DNA of 64,000 bases from assembly GCA_020633315.1 (NCBI GenBank), contig JACKDV010000019.1, positions 1 to 64,000 on the forward strand. The letters run 5' to 3'. The translations under genes and the position numbers were made by a program. Below, piece by piece: positions 25,034 to 32,050 of this stretch; the stretch's first letter is position 1; every line of letters begins with the position of its first letter. The stretch comes from Myxococcales bacterium (GTDB lineage: Bacteria > Myxococcota_A > Polyangia > Nannocystales > Nannocystaceae). A model generated the notes under the pieces. It had not been told where the DNA came from. It was given only the letters and a program-made list of their open reading frames with translations, and made no database searches.

Positions 25034-27310
25034 TCAGCCCCGCGCCTCGGCCCGCAGCCCGTCCACGGGGGCGGTGCAGTCTGGACGCTGGCGGACCAGG
25101 GCCAGCAGCGCGTCCACCTCGGGCCATCGCGCGACCACCACGTCGCGCCACCGCGGCTGCCGGAGCAGCGCGACCAGGCGGGGCGCGTCCCACCATGCGC
25201 TGGGGTCCTGCAGCGCAGGCCGCCCCAGCGTCACCGCCATGCCCACGAGCTCGGCCGTGCCCTCGCCGAGCTCGAGCAAGCCCAGCAGCAGGCCGAGCGC
25301 GTCCTCGGGCGGCAGCTCGAGCTCGTCCGGCCTCGGGAGCTCGCCCTTGGTCCCGAAGGGCTCGAGGCCGCGTCGGAACGCTCGCCGGGCCCCGTCCTGG
25401 TCGCCCAGCGCAGCCTGGGCGTCACCGAGCACGCGGTGCGTGCGGGCCCATACCTCGGGCTCGTCCACCGACTCGAGCGCGAGCGTGGCCTCGTCGATCC
25501 ACCGCCGGGCGGCCGCTCGGTCGGAGGCCTTGGCGGCCACCAGCGCGAGCGCGGCGTGGAGCTCGGCTCGCAGGTCGAAGTCGTCGTCGGGAGCCTGCCG
25601 CAGCGCCTCGCCGAAGCGGGCCCGGGCCTCGTCGAGGCGCTCGGCCCGGAACGCCGCGATGGCGCAGTTGAGGTGCACGAGGAACACGTCGCCCGGATCC
25701 TCGTGGAAGCAGGCCCACAGCTCGGCCGCCAGCCGGTAGCGCGCGAGGGCTCGGCTCGCGTCGCCGAGGCGGAAGTGGAGATCGGCGGCCCAGTACGAGT
25801 AGCTCGCGAGCGTGGTCTCCATCCACAGCGGCTCGATCTCGGCGAGCGTGCGCTCGATGTCGTCGCGCGCGGCGGCCATGTCGTCGAGGAACACCTGGGT
25901 GGAGAACCACGAGAAGAACGGCCGGCGTCGCTCGAGGCGGTGCAGGTGGTCCTTGGCCTCGAGCAGGCGTCGCCGCGAGGTCTCGATGTCGCCGTCGAGG
26001 AAGGCGAGGCGGCTCAGGTTGACCAGGACGTTGAAGTGGGCCGCGCCGACGTCGGCCGCGGGCGCGTCGGGGTGCGAGGCCTGGGCCACGCGCAGCGCCG
26101 CCTCGCAGTGCTCGCGCGCTGCGTCCCGTCGCCCCTGTCGGTACTCCACGAAAGCGGAGGCATTGTGGGCGTACACGCGGTGCAGCACGTGTCGGGGATC
26201 CAGCGAGCGCGCGGCCTCGACCGCCGTCGCGAGCAGGTGCTGGGCCGGCGCGAGCCCCTGGGGGTGGCTGGCCAGCCGCATCCCCCGGCGATACAACACG
26301 AGCACGCGATCCTCGGGAGCCGGCAGCGAGGGGAAGGCGAGGTCGAGCATGCGGTCGCCGAACGCATACAGGGGATGATCGGCCCCGGCTCGCTTCGCGA
26401 AGGCGCACAGGTTGTGGGCCGCGAGCCCCGCGAGCAGCCGTACCTGCGCGATGCCGTCCCACTCGTCGTCGCGGGCGAGCAGGCGCTGCGCGAGCGAGAC
26501 CACGGCCGGGAAGCCCAGGGCGTCGAAGGACTGCTCGATGGCCTGGACCACCAGCTCGCGAGCTGCCGAGTCGAGCGGTGCCTGGTCGTCCAGGCGGTCG
26601 CTGGCCCGCTGCTCGAGCTCGTCGTCGAGCGGGTGGGCGGTGCCCGGGTCGAAGAGCGGGGGCTCGGGGGGCGCCTCGCCGTCGAGCGGAAGCGAGTGTC
26701 GATCGACGTGCCGGAGCGAGGCGAGCATCGAGGCCTCCCAGCCCCCGATGGTGGCGACCCGCTCGTGGATCACGGAGAGGGGCGGCGCTTCCTCCCGCGC
26801 GTGACCCACGAGCAGGGTGGTGCTCGGGTGCCGTCGGAGCAGCGGGGAGAGCAGGCCCCAGGACTCGGAGTCGAGGTCGGCCACGCTGGAGAGGACCAGC
26901 ACGGTGGGCCCGCGACCCAGCAGCGTGGAGAAGGTGGCGGCGAAGGCCTCGGCGATCGTGCCGACGGTGAGGGAGTTCGCGGCGGGCAGCCGGCCCAGCA
27001 GGGCGCCCGACTCCTCCTCACGTCGCTTGGCCTGCTCGGGTGAGAGCCGGGCTCGCAGCGGGCGGAGGACCGTGCTCAGGTGGGTCTGGTGGGGCGCGAG
27101 GGCGTCCTCCACGGCCGGCAGGCCACGGCGCCGCACGAGCTCCCGCAGCAGGCCGCGAGTCGCTCGCCAGGGCGCCACGAAGGCGGACCGCGTGCAGTCG
27201 AGCTCGAAGAGCTCGGCTGCGGCCGAGCGCTGGGCCCACGCGAGCTGCTCGGCTCGGGAGCCGCGGCAGAAGACGATCTTGGGGCGAGGAGGGGAGCTGC
27301 TGTTGATCAT
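25034..27310 (-). CDS. TPR-type protein with degenerate STAND-like ATPase domain
   Basis: This 758-residue protein has an N-terminal region of about 190 residues laid out like the ATPase of MalT/AfsR-type regulators. A Walker B-like strand (TVLVLSSVADLDSESW) and the LLRRHPSTTLLVG strand are present, but no Walker A loop and no DNA-binding domain are visible. Residues 215-740 are helical repeats of the TPR kind (for example LRVAQASHPDAPAADVGAAH, ARARFGEALRQAPDDD). It lies directly downstream of the short peptide gene and upstream of the methyltransferase gene. It may bind the leader peptide or act in signalling, as an inference. The start is the ATG at 27310. Confidence 0.65.
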   Translation of the reverse strand: MINSSSPPRPKIVFCRGSRAEQLAWAQRSAAAELFELDCTRSAFVAPWRATRGLLRELVRRRGLPAVEDALAPHQTHLSTVLRPLRARLSPEQAKRREEESGALLGRLPAANSLTVGTIAEAFAATFSTLLGRGPTVLVLSSVADLDSESWGLLSPLLRRHPSTTLLVGHAREEAPPLSVIHERVATIGGWEASMLASLRHVDRHSLPLDGEAPPEPPLFDPGTAHPLDDELEQRASDRLDDQAPLDSAARELVVQAIEQSFDALGFPAVVSLAQRLLARDDEWDGIAQVRLLAGLAAHNLCAFAKRAGADHPLYAFGDRMLDLAFPSLPAPEDRVLVLYRRGMRLASHPQGLAPAQHLLATAVEAARSLDPRHVLHRVYAHNASAFVEYRQGRRDAAREHCEAALRVAQASHPDAPAADVGAAHFNVLVNLSRLAFLDGDIETSRRRLLEAKDHLHRLERRRPFFSWFSTQVFLDDMAAARDDIERTLAEIEPLWMETTLASYSYWAADLHFRLGDASRALARYRLAAELWACFHEDPGDVFLVHLNCAIAAFRAERLDEARARFGEALRQAPDDDFDLRAELHAALALVAAKASDRAAARRWIDEATLALESVDEPEVWARTHRVLGDAQAALGDQDGARRAFRRGLEPFGTKGELPRPDELELPPEDALGLLLGLLELGEGTAELVGMAVTLGRPALQDPSAWWDAPRLVALLRQPRWRDVVVARWPEVDALLALVRQRPDCTAPVDGLRAEARG

Positions 27311-27518
27311 CGATCGCCTCGGAGACGGGCTCCGGTGCTGGGGCTCGGCGGACGCTCGGCGGACGCTCGACGACGCTCGTGGTCGCTCGCCCGGGGTTGG
27401 GGTTGGTGAGGCTCCGGAGAGCGATGCTCCCCGAAACCTCGAGAGTCCGAAGTGGATCTCCCGGGCTCGACCCAGGACGACGCAGCGCCGCCTCGGTCAG
27501 CCCCCCGAGCCGCCTGGG
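27311..27518. other. Gap between precursor-peptide gene and TPR-protein gene
   Basis: These 208 bp lie downstream of the peptide stop on the minus strand. I see no further gene and no T-tailed hairpin, so readthrough into the TPR-protein gene is likely. Confidence 0.4.
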
Positions 27519-27638
27519 CTACAGCCCGGGCAGGGTCGGGATCGGGTAGGTGGGCAGGGCGGGGTAGATGGGCTCCAGCGGGTAGCTGGGAAGCCCGGTG
27601 CAGCTCGCACCCGCCTTGATCTTGGTACGGATCTTCAT
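27519..27638 (-). CDS. Candidate RiPP precursor peptide (39 aa)
   Basis: This small gene encodes 39 residues. The N-terminus MKIRTKIKAG is basic and resembles K-T-x-[IV]-K-A-G leaders that I recall from other short cluster-borne peptides. The tail after ASCTGLP is a Tyr-Pro-rich run with YPLEP, YPALP and YPIP spaced 6 residues apart and a final PGL. It has one Cys and no Trp. AAGGAG lies 8 nt before the ATG, and a consensus promoter lies upstream, so expression is well supported. It sits between the two halves of the cluster. Peptidase C39 could cut at KAG-A, and the PGM1-like ligase could then extend the new N-terminus. Both are inferences. Confidence 0.72.
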   Translation of the reverse strand: MKIRTKIKAGASCTGLPSYPLEPIYPALPTYPIPTLPGL

Positions 27639-27646
27639 GTTCTATT

Positions 27647-27652
27647 CTCCTT
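27647..27652 (-). promoter_or_regulatory. Ribosome binding site of the precursor-peptide gene
   Basis: The minus strand reads AAGGAG, then 8 nt to the ATG at 27638. This is one of the best Shine-Dalgarno matches in the window, in a genome where many genes seem leaderless. Confidence 0.75.
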
Positions 27653-27677
27653 GTGTAGGCGAACGAGCTCGTCTGGG

Positions 27678-27693
27678 CTCCCCTCATTGGGAG
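27678..27693 (-). promoter_or_regulatory. Small stem-loop in the precursor-peptide leader
   Basis: CTCCC and GGGAG pair around a 6-nt loop, inside the 5' leader between the transcription start and the ribosome binding site. Further short arms (GTCT/AGAC) flank it. It may stabilise the message. Confidence 0.3.
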
Positions 27694-27719
27694 ACCAGGA
27701 GCCGATCACGAACCGCTGA

Positions 27720-27748
27720 AATCTAGTGGGTGGCTGATGGGGTGTCAA
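27720..27748 (-). promoter_or_regulatory. Sigma-70-type promoter of the precursor-peptide gene
   Basis: On the minus strand a perfect TTGACA (27743-27748) is followed after 17 nt by TAGATT (27720-27725). The predicted leader is about 75 nt. Confidence 0.7.
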
Positions 27749-27898
27749 CCTGATACACATATGGCCAAGTCTTCGATTCATCGCCTGTGGGGCGCCTTTG
27801 TGCGCATTGGGTGGTCGAATTCGACCTATTGCATTCTCGCGCTGATCATCGAATTTGCACACTTTGCAGATCGTTGAATCGACACTTGATTTGCTCGA

Positions 27899-27926
27899 CT
27901 CTCGATTTCGAGAGCGTGCGACGCTC
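27899..27926. promoter_or_regulatory. Paired palindromes before the diiron/GFA operon
   Basis: CTCTCGA-TT-TCGAGAG (27899-27914) and GAGCGT-GCG-ACGCTC (27912-27926) overlap, 33 bp before the ATG at 27959. They could be operator sites; no clear -10 was found. Confidence 0.35.
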
Positions 27927-27958
27927 GTTCTTGGTCGTTCGAATTCGTACGAGTAGCC

Positions 27959-29197
27959 ATGAGACACGATCCTTCTCATCTCGTTTCCGAGCCGCAGTCG
28001 CGCGCGGACGGCTATGCAGACCTCTCCGTGCGGGCTCGCGAGGCCTTCGGCGATCACCCCTTTGCCGTGGAGATGGATCGCGAGCGCCTCGAGGCGGTGC
28101 TGCCCGACTACCTGGGCATGTCGCTCGCGTTCCGATACCTACAGGCCGCGGCGCAGAAGGACGCGATCTTCGAGGCCATCCGCGACAACCGCGACGTCCC
28201 CGAGGGGATCGAGCTGATGAACGCCGTCGCCAACTTCCTGGTGTGGGACGAGGCCGGGGGCATCGACCTCATGGCCTCGCAGGGCAAGGCGGGCCTCCCC
28301 CAGCTGCTGGACACCGCTCGCTTCCACTCGAGCCTGCTGCGCAAGGACGCCCTCGAGCTGCTGGGTCACCCCATCGCGCCCAATTTCGGGCCCGTGACCC
28401 GTCGCTACCTCGAGGCGCTGTACCGCGGCCTGGCGTCCACCGACGTGGTCGTGCGCTGCGCACACATGGTCGCCTTCGAGATCCACGCCAACGCGATGAT
28501 CGACGCGCTGTGGACGGCCGTGTCCGCGGCCACGGGGCGAGCGGCGCAGAGCCTGGGCTACTTCGAGCGCCACGTGGGGGGCGACGATCCGGCCGAGGAG
28601 TATCACGTGGACATGACCCAGCGCCTGGTCGCGCGGGTGGTGCCCCTCGACGAGCGCGAGCGCTTTCGTCGGGAGTTCGAGTCGGCCTACGCGCTGCACC
28701 TTCGGTGGTGTCGGGCCCTGGTGGGAGACGCGGCGGTCACCGACCGCCTCGAGCCGGAGCCCACGGTGTGGCACGCGGGCCGCTGCCACTGCGGCGGGGT
28801 ACGCTTCGAGGTCCGCGCGCCGGCGGTGCTCCAGGCGATTCGCTGCAATTGCTCGATCTGCAGCATGAGCGGGCACCTCCACCTGCTGGTGCCGGCGAGC
28901 GACTTCCGCTCGCTGGGCGGCGAGGACCTGCTGTCCACCTATCAGTTCGGGCTCGGGGTGGCAAAGCACACCTTCTGTAGCGTGTGCGGGACCAAGCCCT
29001 ACTATCGGCCGCGATCGGATCCGAGCGGCTACAGCGTGAACGTGCGCTGCCTCGAGCCCTCGACGATCGCCGACGTGGAGGTGAGCGACTTCGACGGGCG
29101 GCACTGGGAGGACGCGATCGAGAGGTTGATGGCCCGAGCCCGGGAGCCCGGCGCGAGCCAGCGCCTCGACGTCACCGCGGACCTGCAGTCCGCCTAG
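27959..29197 (+). CDS. Haem-oxygenase-like diiron protein fused to a GFA domain
   Basis: This 412-residue protein joins two domains. Residues 1-260 are helical and resemble haem-oxygenase-like diiron oxidases: NFLVWDEAGG (Glu98), AFEIHA (Glu174, His176) and FERHVGGDDPAEEYH (His205, Asp209/210, His216) could be metal ligands. Residues 270-412 are a GFA/CENP-V-type zinc fold with CHCGG, CNCSIC and FCSVCGTKPYY. Diiron oxidases of this kind cleave or oxidise amino acids and fatty acids; GFA domains handle glutathione or formaldehyde adducts. The fusion suggests that a reactive one-carbon or aldehyde product is trapped, which is inference. It begins the second cluster operon. Confidence 0.75.
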   Translation: MRHDPSHLVSEPQSRADGYADLSVRAREAFGDHPFAVEMDRERLEAVLPDYLGMSLAFRYLQAAAQKDAIFEAIRDNRDVPEGIELMNAVANFLVWDEAGGIDLMASQGKAGLPQLLDTARFHSSLLRKDALELLGHPIAPNFGPVTRRYLEALYRGLASTDVVVRCAHMVAFEIHANAMIDALWTAVSAATGRAAQSLGYFERHVGGDDPAEEYHVDMTQRLVARVVPLDERERFRREFESAYALHLRWCRALVGDAAVTDRLEPEPTVWHAGRCHCGGVRFEVRAPAVLQAIRCNCSICSMSGHLHLLVPASDFRSLGGEDLLSTYQFGLGVAKHTFCSVCGTKPYYRPRSDPSGYSVNVRCLEPSTIADVEVSDFDGRHWEDAIERLMARAREPGASQRLDVTADLQSA

Positions 29198-29207
29198 CGC
29201 GGGGAGG

Positions 29208-30017
29208 GTGGAGGTGCTGCCGGTGATCGGTCTGCTGTGCTCGAGCGAGGACATGGAGCTCCCCGGCTTCGGTCGGCTCCGCCACCACGCGGTGTTCGAG
29301 CGCTACGTGGAGGGCCTGGTCTCGATCGTGGACGCGGTGCCGATGCTGATCCCCGCGATGGGCGAGCTGCCGGCGGAGCGCGCCGCCGCGATCGTGTCTC
29401 GGCTCGACGGCGTGGTGCTGCCGGGAGCGGCGACCGACGTGGCGCCCGAGCTCTATGGCGCCGAGCCGGCCCCGGAGGCCTCGGGCCAGCGGGATCGTGC
29501 GCGCGACGGGACCGCGCTGCCGCTGATCCGAGCCGCGCTGGGCTCGGGCGTGCCGCTGCTCGGGATCTGCCGCGGGATGCAGGAGCTCAACGTGGCGTGC
29601 GGAGGGACGCTGCTCCAGGCGGTCCACGGGCGTGCCGGGCGACGCGATCACCGGTCCCGTCGCGAGCTCCCGCTCGCTCGCCGCTACGGCCCGGCCCACC
29701 CGCTGCGCCTGGTCGCGGGGGGCTGGATCGACCGCGAGCTCGCGTCGCGCGGAGTGGATCGAGACGCGCTGCTGGTCAGCTCACTGCACGGCCAGGCGGT
29801 CGAGCGACCCGGGCGCTCGGTGGTGGTCGAGGGCTGGGCCGACGACGGGACGGTGGAGGCGATTCGCGTGGAGGGAGCCCCGGCGCTGGCGATCGGGGTG
29901 CAGTGGCACATCGAGTGGCACACCGAGACCCCGCTGCACGCCGCGTTGCTCGATGCCTTCGGGCGCGCGTGCGGGGCCCGGAGCGCGGCGCGGAGCGGCA
30001 TGGAGCGCGGCGCATGA
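29208..30017 (+). CDS. Peptidase C26 / gamma-glutamyl-GABA hydrolase-like enzyme
   Basis: This 269-residue protein is a class I glutamine-amidotransferase-like hydrolase of the PuuD type, which cleaves gamma-glutamyl conjugates. The nucleophile elbow is LLGICRGMQELNVACGG with catalytic Cys at about residue 126, and the His region is VQWHIEWHTE. A strand LDGVVLPGAATDV near the N-terminus is typical of the family. In a biosynthetic operon it could remove a gamma-glutamyl protecting group. GTG codons at 29208 and 29214 are both possible starts; GGGGAGG is better placed for the second. Its stop overlaps the next start as ATGA. Confidence 0.87.
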   Translation: MEVLPVIGLLCSSEDMELPGFGRLRHHAVFERYVEGLVSIVDAVPMLIPAMGELPAERAAAIVSRLDGVVLPGAATDVAPELYGAEPAPEASGQRDRARDGTALPLIRAALGSGVPLLGICRGMQELNVACGGTLLQAVHGRAGRRDHRSRRELPLARRYGPAHPLRLVAGGWIDRELASRGVDRDALLVSSLHGQAVERPGRSVVVEGWADDGTVEAIRVEGAPALAIGVQWHIEWHTETPLHAALLDAFGRACGARSAARSGMERGA

Positions 30018-30946
30018 GCCCCTCGATCCCCGTGGGCGGCGATGGTCACGGCGAGGGCCGAGGGCGCCCGCGCACGATCGATGCGGGCCAGCGCGACGAG
30101 CTCCGTCGTCGCCCCGCCTGGTTCCCGCTGCTCCCGGCCGCGGCGAGCCTCGGCGTCTATGCCCTGCTCGGGGTGGTGGCGACGACGGAGTCGCTCGGTC
30201 CGCTCCGCTTCCTCGCGTGGCCCGGGCTCGGCCTGGTGATGGCCGGCTTCCTCGCCGCGGCTCACGACTGCTTCCACCTGAGCTTCCTCGGCTCTCGCCG
30301 CGGCAACCGGATCGCGGGCATGCTGTGGTGCACGCCGATCCTCACCAACTTCAGCGCGGTGAAGGTGGCCCACATGGTGCACCACCGCAGGACGCGGGTC
30401 GAAGGCGACAGCGAGCACCGCCTGGACTTCCACCACACGGCCGAGTACCTGGCCTTCCTCGGGTCTCCGCTGGCCACCGCCCGCTCGGCGCATCGCTCGA
30501 TGCGGCTGGCCTCCGAGCGGCACTCCACCCCCTTCCTCCGCAGCCGCCGTCAGCGACGAGAGGCCCAGCAAGACGCGGTGCTGCTGATGGCCTGGCTGGC
30601 GCTCGCCCTCGGCCTGAGCGCGTGGGCCCCCCGGACGATGCTGGAGCTGTACTGGGGACCGCTGGCCTTCTACCTGCCCATGGCCTCTGCGATCGCGCTC
30701 CCCGAGCACTACCGCTGCGGCGACGGGCCGGCCACGCTCCCTTCCACTCGCACCACCATCTCCAACGGGCTGGTGCGCATGCTGATCTGGAACAGCAACT
30801 ATCACGTCGAGCACCACCTGTTCCCCTGGGTGCCCTCGTGCAACCTCCCCCGGGCGCACCGCCTCGTGCGAGGCGAGCTTCGGCACTGCAGCTCGGGATA
30901 CTTGGCCTTCCACGCCCGCGTGCTGCGGGACACGAGTCGCCGATGA
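30014..30946 (+). CDS. Membrane fatty-acid desaturase / hydroxylase family protein
   Basis: This 310-residue integral membrane protein contains the three histidine boxes of the diiron desaturase family: AAHDCFH, HMVHHRRT and NYHVEHHLFPW. Hydrophobic segments surround them (LLPAAASLGVYALLGVV, FLAWPGLGLVMAGFL, VLLMAWLALALGL). Such enzymes desaturate, hydroxylate or acetylenate acyl chains and, in some pathways, amino-acid side chains. It is coupled to its neighbours by ATGA overlaps on both sides, so its product probably acts in the same pathway as the aminotransferase and hydrolase. The substrate is unknown. Confidence 0.87.
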   Translation: MSPSIPVGGDGHGEGRGRPRTIDAGQRDELRRRPAWFPLLPAAASLGVYALLGVVATTESLGPLRFLAWPGLGLVMAGFLAAAHDCFHLSFLGSRRGNRIAGMLWCTPILTNFSAVKVAHMVHHRRTRVEGDSEHRLDFHHTAEYLAFLGSPLATARSAHRSMRLASERHSTPFLRSRRQRREAQQDAVLLMAWLALALGLSAWAPRTMLELYWGPLAFYLPMASAIALPEHYRCGDGPATLPSTRTTISNGLVRMLIWNSNYHVEHHLFPWVPSCNLPRAHRLVRGELRHCSSGYLAFHARVLRDTSRR

Positions 30947-32031
30947 GCTACGGATCGACCGCATTCCTGCGCTGGGCCAACTACTGGTTCGGGCGGGTCG
31001 AGCACAACCTGGCCAAGGGCGGGCTGCCCGGGGTGCCCTGGGCCGAGCTGGGCCTGGCTGAGTGGAGCGGGGAGCGAGGCAGTCTCCACGAGCTCCGCGC
31101 CGGGATCGCGCGCTTCAACGGGGTCTCGCCGCAGGAGGTGGTGCCTGCGCTGGGCACCACGCACGCGCTGTGGCTCGCCCTCGCGGCGCGGCTCGAGCCC
31201 GGCGACGAGGTGGTGGTGGAGTCGCCCGGCTACGAGCCGCTGTGGAGGATCCCGCAGGGGCTGGGCGCGCGCGTCGTTCGTCTGCCCCGCATGGCCGAGG
31301 ACGCTCATCGCCTGCGGCCCGAGGAGCTCTCGTCGAGGCTGGGCCCGCGCACCCGCGTCGTGGTGATCACCAGCCCCCACAACCCCAGCGGCGCCCGGAG
31401 CTCGCGTGCCGATCTGCAGGCGCTCGCGCGGTGCTGCCAGGACGTGGGCGCGCTGCTGCTGGTCGACGAGGTCTACGGGCCGTGCGGGTCGGCGCTGGGA
31501 GCCGACGGCCGGTGGGGCGCGACGGCGCGGACGGTGGCGCCCAACGTGGTGACCGTCGGCGGGCTCGCGAAGGCCTACGGCCTGGGGGCGCTGCGCGTGG
31601 GCTGGATGCTCGCCGATCCGGCGCTGGTGCAGGTCGCCGAGGAGCTCGTGGAGTCGACCCTGCAGGAGCTCCCGCCCGTGCAGATCGCCCTCGCCACGCG
31701 GGTGCTCGACGAGCTCCCGCGGCTGTCGGTCGCGACCGCGGCCCTGGAGTCGGACGGCCGTCGCGAGCAGGTGGCGGCGTGGGTCGAGGCGCGCCCGCGG
31801 CTGTCGTGGCACGAGCCGCAGGGGGTGCCCTTCGGCTTCGTGCGGATGGCGGGGGTCGAGGACCTGAGCGTGATCCTCGAGGGCGGCGCGGAGCGGCACG
31901 GCGTGCTGGTGGCCCCCGGCTCGTTCTTCGGGCGGCCCGATGCGTTTCGCCTGGGCTGGTCGCTGGCGCCCGAGCGACTGCCCGAGGCCCTGCGTCGGCT
32001 CGATCGGGTGCTCGGCCTGGGGCCGGGCTGA
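30943..32031 (+). CDS. PLP-dependent class I/II aminotransferase
   Basis: This 362-residue fold-type I aminotransferase transfers an amino group to a 2-oxo acid using pyridoxal phosphate. The visible family residues are SPHNPSGA (Asn), LLLVDEVYGP (Asp), the Schiff-base lysine in GGLAKAYGLGALRVGW and the C-terminal FRLGWSLAPE Arg. It is closest in layout to small-molecule aminotransferases such as those making phenylglycine-type or beta-amino building blocks, but the substrate is not certain. It overlaps the desaturase gene by 4 nt. It could produce the non-proteinogenic amino acid used by the PGM1-like ligase. Confidence 0.88.
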   Translation: MSYGSTAFLRWANYWFGRVEHNLAKGGLPGVPWAELGLAEWSGERGSLHELRAGIARFNGVSPQEVVPALGTTHALWLALAARLEPGDEVVVESPGYEPLWRIPQGLGARVVRLPRMAEDAHRLRPEELSSRLGPRTRVVVITSPHNPSGARSSRADLQALARCCQDVGALLLVDEVYGPCGSALGADGRWGATARTVAPNVVTVGGLAKAYGLGALRVGWMLADPALVQVAEELVESTLQELPPVQIALATRVLDELPRLSVATAALESDGRREQVAAWVEARPRLSWHEPQGVPFGFVRMAGVEDLSVILEGGAERHGVLVAPGSFFGRPDAFRLGWSLAPERLPEALRRLDRVLGLGPG

Positions 32032-32050
32032 TCGAGCGGAGAGCCGAGGC

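Noticed and set aside
27311..27518. Further short peptide genes near the precursor
   Set aside because: No frame with a ribosome binding site or Tyr-Pro pattern was seen.
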